Positions 44,406 to 54,591 of a stretch of 64,000 nt of DNA are shown here, one piece after another. The notes beneath the pieces were generated by a model, which saw only the letters and a program-made list of their open reading frames with translations, was not told where the DNA came from and did no database searches. Made by a program: the position numbers and the translations under genes. Position 1 is the stretch's first letter. Each line of letters begins with the position of its first letter. Source of the stretch: Paraburkholderia sp. CNPSo 3272 (GTDB taxonomy: Bacteria; Pseudomonadota; Gammaproteobacteria; Burkholderiales; Burkholderiaceae); NCBI RefSeq assembly GCF_024206495.1, contig NZ_JAMBPQ010000009.1, positions 62,001 to 126,000 on the forward strand. Reading direction: 5' to 3'.

Positions 44406-46691
44406 TCAGTCGCGGTTCGCCTGCAACACCGTCAAAGCGGCCATGTTGATGATGCGTCGCACCGTCGAGCTCGACGTCAGTACGTTCACCGGCGCATTCA
44501 CGCCCAGCAGGAACGGGCCGACCGCCACGTTGCTGCCCGCACCCGTCTTGAGCAGGTTGTAGGCGATGTTGCCCGAGTCCACGTTCGGGCACACGAGCAG
44601 GTTCGCCGCGCCCTTGAGCTTCGAATGCGGCAGGATGCGCAGGCGCAGGGCTTCGTCCAGCGCGCAGTCGCCGTGCATTTCGCCGTCGATTTCCAGGTCG
44701 GGATTTTTTTCCGTCACCAGCTTGAGCACTTCGCGCATCTTCGTGCCCGAAGCCGAACTGCCCGAGCCGAAGTTCGAACGCGAGAGCAGCGCTACCTTCG
44801 GCTGCAGGTTCAGCCATTCCATCTGGCGTGCCGCGGCCAGCGTGAATTCGGCGATCTGCTCGGCGTTCGGGTTGTCGTTCACGTGCGTGTCGACGATTGC
44901 GACCGTGCGCTTGTCGAGCAGCAGGATGTTCATCGCCGCATACGTATTCGCGTTGCGCTGCTTGCCGATCACCTCGTCGACGAAGCGCAGGTGGTCGTGA
45001 TACGCGCCCACCGTGCCGCACACCATGCCGTCCGCGTCGCCCAGGCGCACCATCATCGCGCCGATCAGCGTGAGGCGGCGGCGCATTTCCACGCGCGCCA
45101 TTTCCTTCGAAATGCCGTCGCGGCAACGCAGTTCCCAATAGGTCGTCCAGTACTGGTGGAAGCGCTCGTCGTACTCGGGGTTCGTGACTTCCACGTCTTC
45201 GCCGAGCTTCAGACGCAGACCGAACTTCTCGATGCGGGCGAGCAGCACTTCCGGACGGCCGATCAGGATCGGACGCGCAAGCTTCTCGTCGACGATCACC
45301 TGCACCGCACGCAGCACGCGCTCCTCCTCGCCTTCGGCGAACACGATGCGCGACTTGCCGCCGTCACGCACGAACTGCTTCGCGGCCGCGAAAATCGGCT
45401 TCATGAACGCGCCCGAGTGATACACGAACTGCTGAAGCTCGTTCGTGTAGGCGGCGAAGTCGTCGATGGGGCGCGTGGCCACGCCGTCTTCCATCGCCGC
45501 CTTCGCAACGGCCGGCGCAATACGCACGATCAGACGCGAGTCGAACGGCTTCGGAATCAGGTACTTCGGGCCGAAGCGCAGGTCATAGGCGCCGTAAGCG
45601 GCCGCCACCGAATCGTTCAGCTCTTCTTCCGCGAGCTTGGCGATCGCGTGCACCGCCGCGATTTCCATGTTGCGCGTGATGGTCGTTGCACCGACATCGA
45701 GTGCGCCGCGGAAGATGTACGGGAAGCACAGCACGTTGTTGACCTGGTTCGGGAAGTCCGAACGGCCCGTGGCGATCACCGCGTCCGGGCGCGCTTCGAG
45801 CGCGACCTCGGGGAAGATTTCCGGCGTGGGGTTGGCAAGCGCGAGAATCAGCGGCTGGTCCGCCATCTTCTTGACCATTTCGGCCTTGAGCACGCCGCCG
45901 GCCGACAGGCCGAGGAACACGTCCGCGCCTTCGATCACGTCGGACAGCGAGCGCGCCGAGGTGTCCTGCGCGAAGCGTTCCTTGTCCGGGTCCATGAGCG
46001 TCGTGCGGCCCTGGTAGACCACGCCGTCGATGTCGGTCACCCAGATGTTCTTGAGCGGCAGGCCCAGATCCACCATGAGATCCAGACAGGCGAGCGCCGC
46101 CGCGCCCGCGCCCGAGGTCACGACCTTGACCTTCGAAATGTCCTTGCCGATCACTTTCAGGCCGTTCATGAACGCGGCCGAAACAGTGATGGCGGTGCCG
46201 TGCTGATCGTCGTGGAAGACCGGAATCTTCATGCGCTCACGCAGCTTGCGCTCGACCGTGAAGCAGTCGGGGGCCTTGATGTCTTCCAGATTGATGCCGC
46301 CGAAGGTGGCTTCGAGGCTCGCGATGATGTCCACGAGCTTGTCCGGATCGCTTTCGGTGATTTCGATGTCGAACACGTCGATGCCGGCGAACTTCTTGAA
46401 GAGCACCGCCTTGCCTTCCATGACCGGCTTGGAGGCCAGCGCGCCGATGTTGCCGAGGCCGAGCACCGCCGTGCCGTTCGTGATCACGCCCACCAGATTG
46501 CCGCGCGCCGTGTAGCGGAACGAGTTCTGCGGATTGTCGACGATCTCCTCGCAGGCCACGGCCACGCCCGGCGTATAGGCGAGCGCGAGGTCGCGCTGGG
46601 TGACGAGCGGCTTGCTGGCCGTCACCGAAATCTTGCCCGGGGTGGGGAATTCGTGATATTCGAGGGCGGCCTGACGATCGGTCTTGTTCAT
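44406..46691 (-). CDS. maeB: NADP-dependent malic enzyme with phosphotransacetylase domain
   Basis: MaeB (761 aa) decarboxylates malate to pyruvate and forms NADPH. The malic enzyme part (1-425) has [16 protein letters not shown], the catalytic EDIKAPDCF region and the NADP motif [16 protein letters not shown]. The second part (about 430-755) is a phosphate acetyltransferase-like domain ([26 protein letters not shown]), which in this family is regulatory rather than catalytic. GAGGA precedes the ATG at 46691. It is divergent from a LysR gene 140 bases away. Confidence 0.95.
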   Translation of the reverse strand: MNKTDRQAALEYHEFPTPGKISVTASKPLVTQRDLALAYTPGVAVACEEIVDNPQNSFRYTARGNLVGVITNGTAVLGLGNIGALASKPVMEGKAVLFKKFAGIDVFDIEITESDPDKLVDIIASLEATFGGINLEDIKAPDCFTVERKLRERMKIPVFHDDQHGTAITVSAAFMNGLKVIGKDISKVKVVTSGAGAAALACLDLMVDLGLPLKNIWVTDIDGVVYQGRTTLMDPDKERFAQDTSARSLSDVIEGADVFLGLSAGGVLKAEMVKKMADQPLILALANPTPEIFPEVALEARPDAVIATGRSDFPNQVNNVLCFPYIFRGALDVGATTITRNMEIAAVHAIAKLAEEELNDSVAAAYGAYDLRFGPKYLIPKPFDSRLIVRIAPAVAKAAMEDGVATRPIDDFAAYTNELQQFVYHSGAFMKPIFAAAKQFVRDGGKSRIVFAEGEEERVLRAVQVIVDEKLARPILIGRPEVLLARIEKFGLRLKLGEDVEVTNPEYDERFHQYWTTYWELRCRDGISKEMARVEMRRRLTLIGAMMVRLGDADGMVCGTVGAYHDHLRFVDEVIGKQRNANTYAAMNILLLDKRTVAIVDTHVNDNPNAEQIAEFTLAAARQMEWLNLQPKVALLSRSNFGSGSSASGTKMREVLKLVTEKNPDLEIDGEMHGDCALDEALRLRILPHSKLKGAANLLVCPNVDSGNIAYNLLKTGAGSNVAVGPFLLGVNAPVNVLTSSSTVRRIINMAALTVLQANRD

Positions 46692-46831
46692 GTTCCTCAC
46701 TCTGATGGTGTGCCGCACGCACGGAAGGCGCGGCGGTCATGTTCGAATGAGGCGATTCTAGAGAGACCTCATAACCTGCTCATTTTGATTTAGTATGGGG
46801 CCATCATTTTTTGGTAATACCCTGGGGAATC

Positions 46832-47797
46832 GTGTCTTTCAGCATTGACGACGTGACGAGGCGGTTGAATACGCGCCTGAAAATGCGCCATCTGGTCCTG
46901 CTCCTGCAGATCCGCCAGCACGGCTCGCTCACGCGCGTGGCGGAACACATGGCGACGAGCCAGCCCGCCGTCACCAACGCGCTGGCTGAAATGGAGAGCA
47001 TGTTCGGCGCGCCGCTCTTCGACCGTACGCCGCGCGGCATGACGCCTACAGCGCTCGGCAACGTGGTGCTCGCGCGCGCCCAGGCCATGCTGCACGACCT
47101 GGACCACCTCGCGCGCGACATCGAAGCCGTGGTGGCCGGCCACGCCACGCGCGTGCACGTGGGCGTGATTCCGTTCATCTCGGGGCGCACGCTCGCCGCC
47201 GCCATTCGCCTCACGCAGTCGCGGCTGCCGCAACGCGTCACCATGACGATTCATGAAGGCACGAGCGACGCACTCCTGCCGCAGCTGCGCGACCATACGC
47301 TCGATATCGTGATCGGGCGCGCGTCTTCGGCGGTCGACGTCTCGCAGTTGCGCTTCGAGGTGCTGCATCAGCAAAAGCCGCGGCTCATCGCCAGCCGCCG
47401 GCTCGCGGCGCGGCTCGCGCGCGGCAAGCTCGACTGGGAAAAGCTTGTCGAACTGGACTGGATCCTGGGCGCGCCGCACACGCCCATCCGCGAGCAGATT
47501 TCCGACCTCTTCCTGCATGCGGGCGTGGCGCCGCCCGTGCCGATTGTGGAGAGCTACACGTCGCGGCTGATCGGCGAGATGATCAGCACGAACGAAAACG
47601 CCGTGTCGATCGTGCCCGCCGATATCGCCGAGGAACTCGTGCACTTCGCGGGCGTGGCGATCGTGCCGTACACGCTCGACTGGACGCTGCCGCCGGTTGC
47701 GATGTTCACGCGCGCGGGCGTGCTGCGCGACGTCGACGCCACCTTCGGGCAGTCGCTGCGCGAGCTGTATCAGGAGGCGGAGAAGGCGCGGGGTTAA
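46832..47797 (+). CDS. LysR-type regulator divergent from maeB
   Basis: LysR regulator of 321 aa: HTH region LVLLLQIRQHGSLTRVAEHMATSQPAVTNALAEMESMFGAPLFDRTPRGM, then an effector-binding domain. I chose GTG at 46832 because GGGGA is 5-8 bases before; a TTG at 46811 is less likely. Divergence from maeB suggests control of that gene, as is common in this family, but no operator was established. Confidence 0.86.
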   Translation: MSFSIDDVTRRLNTRLKMRHLVLLLQIRQHGSLTRVAEHMATSQPAVTNALAEMESMFGAPLFDRTPRGMTPTALGNVVLARAQAMLHDLDHLARDIEAVVAGHATRVHVGVIPFISGRTLAAAIRLTQSRLPQRVTMTIHEGTSDALLPQLRDHTLDIVIGRASSAVDVSQLRFEVLHQQKPRLIASRRLAARLARGKLDWEKLVELDWILGAPHTPIREQISDLFLHAGVAPPVPIVESYTSRLIGEMISTNENAVSIVPADIAEELVHFAGVAIVPYTLDWTLPPVAMFTRAGVLRDVDATFGQSLRELYQEAEKARG

Positions 47798-47924
47798 GCC
47801 GCTTCCTGCAGCTCGCTTTCGAGCTCTTCCAGCTCCACACGCCGAGGCAAGTGCTCAACCGCAAACGGGGCACGGACTCAATCGCCCGCGCCCCGTCGGC
47901 CATGCAGCTCCGGTATTCAGCGAT

Positions 47925-49247
47925 TCAAACCCGCGCCGTCACCGCGCGCTGCGTCTCCAGCGTGCCTTCGCCCTGCATGCGGGCGACCAGCATCAGCGCG
48001 CAAACCAGCGTGATGAGCACATGCACCACGCCTAGCGCAACCACGGAAAGAATGCTGCCGGTGGCGCTCAACAGGTACTGGCCGAGAATCGGCGTCGTTC
48101 CTGCGAACACCATGCCGCAGATCTGATAAGCGAGCGAAATGCCGGTGTAACGCACCTGCGCGGGGAACGCCTTCGCCAGCATGCCCGCCATGGCCGCGTA
48201 GTAGAGCGAATGCGGAATCGAGGCGAGCGCCATGCCGATCATCGCAAGTTTGGTCGAGCCGGTGGCGATCATCGAGAACATCAGCGGCAACGCAACGATC
48301 TCGGGCACGAGCATGTAGATGATCGCTTTCTTGAGATCCAGCTTCGTGGCGAGCACCGCGCCGAACGGTTGCACGATCAACTGCACGACAATCGCGAACG
48401 TGATGACGCCCAGGAACTGCGTGCGGTCGAAGCCGATCGAGGTCACGGCCCACGAAAGCGCGAAGGTGGTCTTGAAGTAAGTGGCCGAGAGCGCGATCAC
48501 GCAAGCGCCCACGCCCATCGCCACGAGGCCCTTGTGATGGCGCAGCACTTCGGCAATCGGCAATTTCGCCACCTTGTTCTTCGCCTGCAATTCCTTCATG
48601 GCGGGCGACTCGTCCACGCTCATGCGAATGAAGAGCCCCACGCCCACCAGCATCGCCGACAAGAGGAACGGCACGCGCCAGCCCCAGGTCATGAACTGGT
48701 GATCGGGAAGCATGGAAATCACGAGAAACGCGACAGTGGCGAGCAGATTGCCCGCGGGCGAGCCCTGCTGCGCGAACGCCGAATAGAAAATCTCCTTGCC
48801 CTTGGGCGCATGTTCCGAGGAAAGCACGACCGCGCCGCCCCACTCGCCGCCCATGGCGATGCCCTGGGTGAGACGCAGCAGGATGAGCAACACCGGCGCG
48901 AGCACGCCCACCTGGTTATACGTGGGCAACAGGCCCATGAGCGTGGTACAGCCGCCCATCAGCATGAGTGTGACGATCAGCGTTTTCTTGCGTCCCACCT
49001 TGTCGCCGAGATGGCCGAATACGATGCCGCCAATCGGACGCGCAAGAAAGCCAACCCAGAACGAGGCGAAGGCGGCCAGCGTGCCGATCAGCGCATTCGT
49101 CGACGGGAAAAAGAGCTTGCCGAGCACGAGCGCGGCCGCCGTGCTGTACGCATAGAAGTCGTACCACTCGATCGTCGTGCCGACGAACGAAGCGATGCCC
49201 GCCTTGCGAGCCTGACGGTGCTGGGTGTCGAGGGTGGTTGCGGCCAA
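47925..49247 (-). CDS. MFS transporter, metabolite:H+ symporter (MHS) family
   Basis: Transporter of 440 aa with 12 TM segments. The family motifs are GTTIEWYDFYAYSTAAALVLGKLFFP, the loop GHLGDKVGRKKTL, and RLTQGIAMGGEWGGAVVLSSEHAP. MHS carriers move organic acids such as shikimate, citrate, benzoate-type acids or betaine. The start is probably TTG at 49247, with GGAG 8 bases upstream; no ATG fits, except one at 49304 that lacks a ribosome site. It is divergent from the IclR-controlled operon and might feed it. Confidence 0.87.
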   Translation of the reverse strand: MAATTLDTQHRQARKAGIASFVGTTIEWYDFYAYSTAAALVLGKLFFPSTNALIGTLAAFASFWVGFLARPIGGIVFGHLGDKVGRKKTLIVTLMLMGGCTTLMGLLPTYNQVGVLAPVLLILLRLTQGIAMGGEWGGAVVLSSEHAPKGKEIFYSAFAQQGSPAGNLLATVAFLVISMLPDHQFMTWGWRVPFLLSAMLVGVGLFIRMSVDESPAMKELQAKNKVAKLPIAEVLRHHKGLVAMGVGACVIALSATYFKTTFALSWAVTSIGFDRTQFLGVITFAIVVQLIVQPFGAVLATKLDLKKAIIYMLVPEIVALPLMFSMIATGSTKLAMIGMALASIPHSLYYAAMAGMLAKAFPAQVRYTGISLAYQICGMVFAGTTPILGQYLLSATGSILSVVALGVVHVLITLVCALMLVARMQGEGTLETQRAVTARV

Positions 49248-49513
49248 GAGACGTCTCCAGTTTTCAATTTCGAGCGGCGGTTTTCCAAACGCGAAGCGCG
49301 CCATTTCCCGAGCATTTCCGATGCGATAGTGGCGTGCGATGGCGTTCGCCTTACGAACTTCCTTTCATTTATCGAACAAATGCCGGAAGGTGCGGACTAT
49401 GAAACGGTCGTTCATTAGCGTCAACCAAGGGATAACCCTCGATTCCCCGGCCGCCCGCGTGGGCGGCGATTGCGTTGATTTAGGTGTTTACCCGTAATCG
49501 TATTGTCAGCCGC

Positions 49514-49531
49514 TTATCGGTATGCCGATAA
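49514..49531. promoter_or_regulatory. Inverted repeat at the IclR start, likely operator
   Basis: TTATCGG-tatg-CCGATAA is a perfect 7-4-7 palindrome, ending 7 bases before the ATG of the IclR gene. It would cover the start region and block its own expression; IclR proteins bind short palindromes of this type. Confidence 0.65.
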
Positions 49532-49538
49532 TGCTCTC

Positions 49539-50282
49539 ATGGATGTGAAAACTGCAGTGCGCGTCTTTGACGTGATCAACCTCTTTGCCGAAGTCCGGCA
49601 ACCGATGATCTACAGCGAGATTGCGCGTCGAACCGAGATCCCGCTGTCGAGCTGCCACGCGCTGTTGCAGACGATGGTGGCCAAAGGCTATCTGTACGCG
49701 CCGGGCGTGAAGGCGGGCTACTACCCCACGCAGCGTCTCTTGCACGTGGCGCGCGACATCTGCAGCGAGGACCCGCTCACGCTGATGTTCCAGCCGCTGC
49801 TTTCCGCGTTGCGCGACGCGACCGGCGAAACCGCCGCGCTCGCCACGCTCGCGGGCAACCGCGTGGTCTATCTCGACGTGATGGAGTCGCGCCAGAAGAT
49901 CCGCTACAGCGACGAGCCTGGCGGCTTCATGACGATTGCGAGCGCCGCGGGCAAGGCGCTGCTCGGCGCGCTCGCTCCGGTCGCGCGCCGCAAACTGCTC
50001 GACAGTTGCGAGCCGCAGCTGCACTCGGCCAACGGCGCGGTGATCGACCGCGGCGCGTTCGAGCGCGACGTCGAGCAGGGTGTGACGGACGGCTGGCATC
50101 GCTCGACGGGTGAAAGCGTGGAGGACGTAGCCGGTCTCGCACGCGGTTTCCTGATTCATGGCGAGGCGTTTGCGCTCGTCATCGGCGCGCCCAAGGCGCG
50201 CCTTCTCAAGAACGAGCAGAACGCCGTGCAGGCGCTGCTCGAGGTGTACGCGCAAATCCCGCCAACGCTGCTCGCCGCGTGA
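49539..50282 (+). CDS. IclR-family regulator
   Basis: IclR family protein of 247 aa: winged helix at about 1-60 (VFDVINLFAEVRQPMIYSEIARRTEIPLSSCHALLQTMVAKGYL) and an effector domain with the typical IASAAGKALLGAL and FLIHGEAFALVIGAP regions. It leads the seven-gene operon to 55.2 kb, with 73 bases to the cyclase gene, and so is its probable regulator. Ligand unknown; family members sense aromatic or acid intermediates. TTG at 49503 is an alternative start but lies before the palindrome. Confidence 0.9.
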   Translation: MDVKTAVRVFDVINLFAEVRQPMIYSEIARRTEIPLSSCHALLQTMVAKGYLYAPGVKAGYYPTQRLLHVARDICSEDPLTLMFQPLLSALRDATGETAALATLAGNRVVYLDVMESRQKIRYSDEPGGFMTIASAAGKALLGALAPVARRKLLDSCEPQLHSANGAVIDRGAFERDVEQGVTDGWHRSTGESVEDVAGLARGFLIHGEAFALVIGAPKARLLKNEQNAVQALLEVYAQIPPTLLAA

Positions 50283-50355
50283 GGCACATCGAGCGCCCCA
50301 GGCGCTGAACGCAGCGAGGCGCGAAGCGCGGAATTCCTGAAGCGGAGGATTAAGC

Positions 50356-51408
50356 ATGCGTTGGAAGAACCGGCCGGAAGGCTCGAACTGGGGCGACTTC
50401 GGTCCCGACGATCAATTGGGCCGCCCCAATCTCATCGGCGCGGAGCAGGTGCTCAAGGGCGCGCAGGAAATACGCGCGGGTCTCACGTTTACCCTTTCGC
50501 TGCCGCTCGACTTTCCCGGCGACAGCAAGCTCAACGTGCGCCGCCATCCGCCGGTGCTGCGTCCCACCTTCCGCGACGGCCTGCCATATGTGAACTTCCC
50601 GTTCGCGCGGAACGTTGCGGGCGCGACCGACGTGGTGAGCGACGACCAGGTGCTGCTCTCGCTTCAATACTCCACGCAGTGGGATTCGCTCGCGCACGTG
50701 GGCGCACGCTTCGACGCCAACGGCGACGGCGTGTCCGAGAGCGTTTACTACAACGGCTATCGGGCGAACGTGGATGTGGTCGGCCCGATGGAATATCGCG
50801 CGGAAGAGAACTTCGCGCCCCACGCGTGCGGCGGCGAGCATAGCCATGCCGATGTACTCGGCATCGAACATCTCGCGGTGAAGGGCATGCAAGGCCGCGG
50901 CGTGCTGATCGATTTCGCCGCGCATTTTGGCCGTGAGTTTCGCACCGTGGGCTACGACGACCTGATGCGCGTGATCGAGGCCGACGGCGTGGAAGTCGAG
51001 CGCGGCGACATGCTCGTGTTACGCACCGGCTTCGCGGAAATGGTGCTCGAAATGAACCGTCAGCCCGACGAAGCCGTGTTGTCGAGCCACTGCAGCGCAC
51101 TCGACGGGCGCGATGAGCGACTGCTGCAATGGATCACCGATTCGGGCATCGCGGCGCTCGCCGCCGACAACTACGCAGTTGAACGCTACCCCGCGCGTGC
51201 GCCCACGGCACCCGGCGATCACCCGCTCATGCCGCTGCATCACCACTGCCTCTTCAAGCTCGGCCTGCCGCTCGGCGAGCTTTGGTATTTGCGCGATCTC
51301 GCCCAGTGGCTGCGCGCGCACCAGCGCTCGCGCTTCATGCTCACCGCGCCGCCGCTGCGGCTACCGGGTGCCATGGGCTCGCCCGTCACGCCCGTCGCCA
51401 CGGTTTGA
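50356..51408 (+). CDS. Cyclase-family metal hydrolase
   Basis: Cyclase family (kynurenine formamidase/isatin hydrolase-like) enzyme of 350 aa. The usual metal motif HxGTHxDxP appears in a changed form, DSLAHVGARFDANGDG (110-125): H114 and D120 are kept, the central GTH is GAR. A second His pair is in LMPLHHHCLFKLGLP. Members hydrolyse cyclic or linear amides or lactones of aromatic and alicyclic acids. The length is longer than formamidases (about 210 aa), so it belongs to the long subgroup. GGAGG precedes the ATG. Substrate unknown. Confidence 0.85.
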   Translation: MRWKNRPEGSNWGDFGPDDQLGRPNLIGAEQVLKGAQEIRAGLTFTLSLPLDFPGDSKLNVRRHPPVLRPTFRDGLPYVNFPFARNVAGATDVVSDDQVLLSLQYSTQWDSLAHVGARFDANGDGVSESVYYNGYRANVDVVGPMEYRAEENFAPHACGGEHSHADVLGIEHLAVKGMQGRGVLIDFAAHFGREFRTVGYDDLMRVIEADGVEVERGDMLVLRTGFAEMVLEMNRQPDEAVLSSHCSALDGRDERLLQWITDSGIAALAADNYAVERYPARAPTAPGDHPLMPLHHHCLFKLGLPLGELWYLRDLAQWLRAHQRSRFMLTAPPLRLPGAMGSPVTPVATV

Positions 51409-51443
51409 CGAACTGATTCGTTATCCTTTTTTTCTCCGAATTG

Positions 51444-52154
51444 ATGAAAGACATGGCTAAAGAAAGAGTCCTGATTACCGGCGGCGCCGCCGGCATCGGC
51501 GCCGCGTGCGCCGCGCGCTGCGAGGCCGACGGCTACGAGGCCGTCGTCATCGACCGCGTGGGCGACGGCATCATCGCCGATCTCTCCGACACCGAGGCCA
51601 CGGCAGCCGCACTCGCCCGCGCGCTGGAAGGCGGCCCGATCACGCGCCTCATTAACAACGTGGGCGTGGTCGTGCCCAACGACGCCGAGCACCAGTCGCT
51701 CGAAGAACTCGAACGCGCATGGGCCCTCAACGTGCGCTGCGCGCAGCAGTGCATGCAGGCGCTGTTGCCCGGCATGAAGGCGGCGGGTTTCGGGCGCATC
51801 GTCAACATGTCGTCGCGCGCCGCGCTCGGTAAAGAGTTGCGCACGGCCTATTCGGCCACCAAGGCCGCGTTGATCGGCATGACACGCGTATGGGCGCTCG
51901 AACTCGGCGCATTCGGCGTGACCGCGAACGCCATTGGGCCGGGTCCGATCCGCACCGAACTGTTCGACCGTGCCAATCCGCCGGGCGCGGCGCGCACCGA
52001 AGCGATCATCAACGCCGTGCCGGTCAAGCGCGTAGGCACGCCCGACGATGTCGCGCACGCGGCCTCGTATCTGCTCGACGCGCGCAGCGGTTTCGTGACC
52101 GGCCAGGTGCTCTACGTATGCGGCGGCATGACCGTTGGCGTCGCGGGAGTTTGA
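51444..52154 (+). CDS. SDR family oxidoreductase of the IclR operon
   Basis: SDR of 236 aa with TGGAAGIG, NNVG (variant of NNAG), Ser in VNMSSRAA and Y-x-x-x-K in AYSATKAA. Compact, with a shortened cofactor half (the segment after the first strand is only about 30 residues). Start may be 51444 or 51453. The gene follows the cyclase gene after 35 bases and precedes the hydroxyacyl dehydrogenase by 2, so it takes part in the same pathway. Substrate probably a ring or chain alcohol, by inference. Confidence 0.86.
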   Translation: MKDMAKERVLITGGAAGIGAACAARCEADGYEAVVIDRVGDGIIADLSDTEATAAALARALEGGPITRLINNVGVVVPNDAEHQSLEELERAWALNVRCAQQCMQALLPGMKAAGFGRIVNMSSRAALGKELRTAYSATKAALIGMTRVWALELGAFGVTANAIGPGPIRTELFDRANPPGAARTEAIINAVPVKRVGTPDDVAHAASYLLDARSGFVTGQVLYVCGGMTVGVAGV

Positions 52155-52156
52155 CG

Positions 52157-53137
52157 ATGGCGGCCCCCGAAACACCTGCGCAAGCATGCGAAACGCGCCG
52201 CGCCGGCATCGTCGGCGCGGGCAGCATCGGCGTGGCGTTCGCGATCTGTTTTGCGCGGGCCGGCTGGCGCGTGCGCCTCTACGATCCCGACGCGGCACGC
52301 CGCGCCGCCGCGCCTGAAGAGATTGCGCTGCGCCTCGACGCGCTCACGCAATACGCCCTGCTCGACGAAAGCGCGCAGTCAATCGCCGCGCGCGTCGCGA
52401 TCGTCGACACGCTCGAAGCCGCGGTGGCGCAAGCCGATCTCGTGCAGGAATGCGCCCCCGAGCGCGCCGAACTCAAGCGCGAAATCTTCGCGCAGCTCGA
52501 CCGCGCCTCGCCGCCCGAAGCGATCCTCGCAAGTGCTTCGTCGTTTCTCGCGGCTTCGAAGTTCGTCGACGCTGCGCTGCCGGGCCGCGCGCGCTGCCTC
52601 GTCGCCCATCCCGGCAACCCGCCCTACCTCGTGCCCCTGATCGAGGTCGTGCCCGCACCGTTCACGTCCGAAGCGGCGGCCGCGCGCGCGATCGCGCTCT
52701 ACGCCGAAGCGGGCATGAAGCCCGTGCGGGTGAAGCACGAAGTGGAAGGCTTCATCTTCAACCGTCTGCAAGGCGCCGTGCTGCGCGAAGCGTATTGCCT
52801 CGTGCGCGACGGCGTGGCGTCGGTGGAAGACATCGACACCGTGATGCGCGAAGGCCTCGGCCCGCGCTGGTCGGTGATCGGCCCGTTCGAGACCGTCGAT
52901 CTGAACACGCGCGGCGGCATCGCCTCGCATGCGCAGAAGATGGGCCCCTCGTACGCACGCATGGGCGCCGAACGCGGCCAGCACGACCCCTGGACGCCCG
53001 AACTCGTCGCCCAGGTCGAGGCGGCGAGACGCGCGGCGCTGCCGCTCGATCAATGGGACCAACGTGTGGGCTGGCGCGACCGCCGGCTCATGCATCTCGC
53101 CCGCCATCGCAAGACCCAAAGCCACGACGACTCGTGA
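52157..53137 (+). CDS. 3-hydroxyacyl-CoA dehydrogenase-like enzyme
   Basis: Enzyme of 326 aa, HADH/lambda-crystallin type: NAD motif IVGAGSIGVAFAICFARAGW, catalytic Ser/His region SASSFLAASKF and HPGNPPYLVPLIEV, then the helical C-terminal domain with EGFIFNRLQGAVLREAYCLV. The spacing HPGNPPYLVPL is like L-carnitine dehydrogenase and L-gulonate 3-dehydrogenase rather than CoA-specific enzymes, so the substrate may be a free hydroxy acid. GGGAG lies 8 bases before the ATG. Confidence 0.87.
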   Translation: MAAPETPAQACETRRAGIVGAGSIGVAFAICFARAGWRVRLYDPDAARRAAAPEEIALRLDALTQYALLDESAQSIAARVAIVDTLEAAVAQADLVQECAPERAELKREIFAQLDRASPPEAILASASSFLAASKFVDAALPGRARCLVAHPGNPPYLVPLIEVVPAPFTSEAAAARAIALYAEAGMKPVRVKHEVEGFIFNRLQGAVLREAYCLVRDGVASVEDIDTVMREGLGPRWSVIGPFETVDLNTRGGIASHAQKMGPSYARMGAERGQHDPWTPELVAQVEAARRAALPLDQWDQRVGWRDRRLMHLARHRKTQSHDDS

Positions 53138-53207
53138 GCGCGTCGAACGCGCGTGCCAAGAGCCGAAGAGACCCGACAACTATTACGATTCAGATAGAGA
53201 CACTTCC

Positions 53208-54539
53208 ATGCAGAAAGTCACCGCTTTCTTTACCGAGCTGATGCGCCGGTATTTACCCGATCCGTTCGTGTTCGCGATCGGCCTCACCTTGCTGACGATG
53301 GCCCTTGCCGTGATCGTGCAGGGACAAGCCGTCACGGCCCTCACCACGAGCTGGGGCAAGGGCTTCTGGGCGCTGCTCGCGTTCACCACCCAAATGGCGG
53401 TGATTCTCGCGATGGGCTACGTGCTCGCGACCGCTCCGCTGACCGACCGCTTTCTGAACCGCGTGGTGGCGCGCGTGAACGATCCACGCATGGCGATCAT
53501 CGTCGCCACGCTGGTGGGCGGCATCGGCAGCTATCTGAACTGGGGCTTCGGCCTCGTGGTGGGCGGGATCGTCGCGCGCAAGCTCGCGCTGCGTGTGAAA
53601 GGCGTGCACTACCCGCTCATCATCGCTTCGGCGTATAGCGGCTTTACGCTCTATGGCCTCGGGCTTTCGGCCAGCATACCCGTGCTGATTTCCACGAAGG
53701 GACATCCGCTCGAAGCGCAGATGGGCGTCATTCCGCTTTCCGAAACGATTTTCTCGCCCACCATGCTCATCACGAGCCTCGTGACCATCATCACGCTGCC
53801 TCTCCTGAACGCATGGCTGCACCCCAGGCCCGGTCAGCCGATCAAGGAAATCGATCGCGACCAGGAGGAAAAGCAGCGGAAGGCCGCCGCGCTCGGCGTC
53901 GATCTCGACGAAGGCAACACGCTCGCCAACCGCCTGAACAACAGCCGCCTTCTGAGCTACGTGATCGGCCTGATCGGCATGGGCTATGTCGCGCTGCACT
54001 TCGTGCAGGGCGGCTCGATCGATCTGAACCTGATCAACTTCTTCATTCTGTTCCTCGGCATCCTGCTGCTCGGCACGCCGATCCGCTACGTCGAGAAACT
54101 CAACGAAGGCATTCGCACGATCAGCGGCATCATTCTGCAGTACCCGTTCTACGCCGGCATCATGGCGATCATGGCGTCTTCGGGTCTCGTCAATACGTTT
54201 TCCGAAGCGTTCGTGAAGGTCGCGACGCCGGGCACGCTGCCGTTCTGGGGCTTGATCAGTTCATTCGTCATCAACTTCTTCGCGCCTTCGGGCGGCGGCC
54301 ACTGGGTGATCCAGGGACCGTTCATGATCGAAGCGGCGAAGACCATCGGCGCTTCCGTGGGCCATACCTCGACGGCCGTCATGCTCGGCAACGCATGGAA
54401 CGACCTCGTGCAGCCGTTCTGGATCTTGCCCGCGCTCGCGCTTTCGAAGCTCAAGCTCAAGGACATCATGGGCTACACGGTCATCATGATGTTCTGGATC
54501 GGCATCGTGTATTCGGTTGCGATTCTCGCCTGGGGCTGA
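53208..54539 (+). CDS. AtoE-type short-chain fatty acid transporter
   Basis: Membrane protein of 443 aa with about 10-12 TM segments, family of short-chain fatty acid transporters (AtoE). The start FTELMRRYLPDPFVFAIGLTLLT and the region FFAPSGGGHWVIQGPFM are typical. It probably imports the organic acid used by the neighbouring enzymes. Follows the dehydrogenase gene by 70 bases. Confidence 0.88.
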   Translation: MQKVTAFFTELMRRYLPDPFVFAIGLTLLTMALAVIVQGQAVTALTTSWGKGFWALLAFTTQMAVILAMGYVLATAPLTDRFLNRVVARVNDPRMAIIVATLVGGIGSYLNWGFGLVVGGIVARKLALRVKGVHYPLIIASAYSGFTLYGLGLSASIPVLISTKGHPLEAQMGVIPLSETIFSPTMLITSLVTIITLPLLNAWLHPRPGQPIKEIDRDQEEKQRKAAALGVDLDEGNTLANRLNNSRLLSYVIGLIGMGYVALHFVQGGSIDLNLINFFILFLGILLLGTPIRYVEKLNEGIRTISGIILQYPFYAGIMAIMASSGLVNTFSEAFVKVATPGTLPFWGLISSFVINFFAPSGGGHWVIQGPFMIEAAKTIGASVGHTSTAVMLGNAWNDLVQPFWILPALALSKLKLKDIMGYTVIMMFWIGIVYSVAILAWG

Positions 54540-54591
54540 TTGGCTCTTATCGGCGCCCCTTTCTGAACCCCACCCTCACCGGAGACTATTC

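Noticed and set aside
49344-49358. Inverted repeat GTTCG-cctta-CGAAC between the MHS and IclR genes
   Set aside because: Only five-base arms; too short to call an operator in GC-rich DNA.
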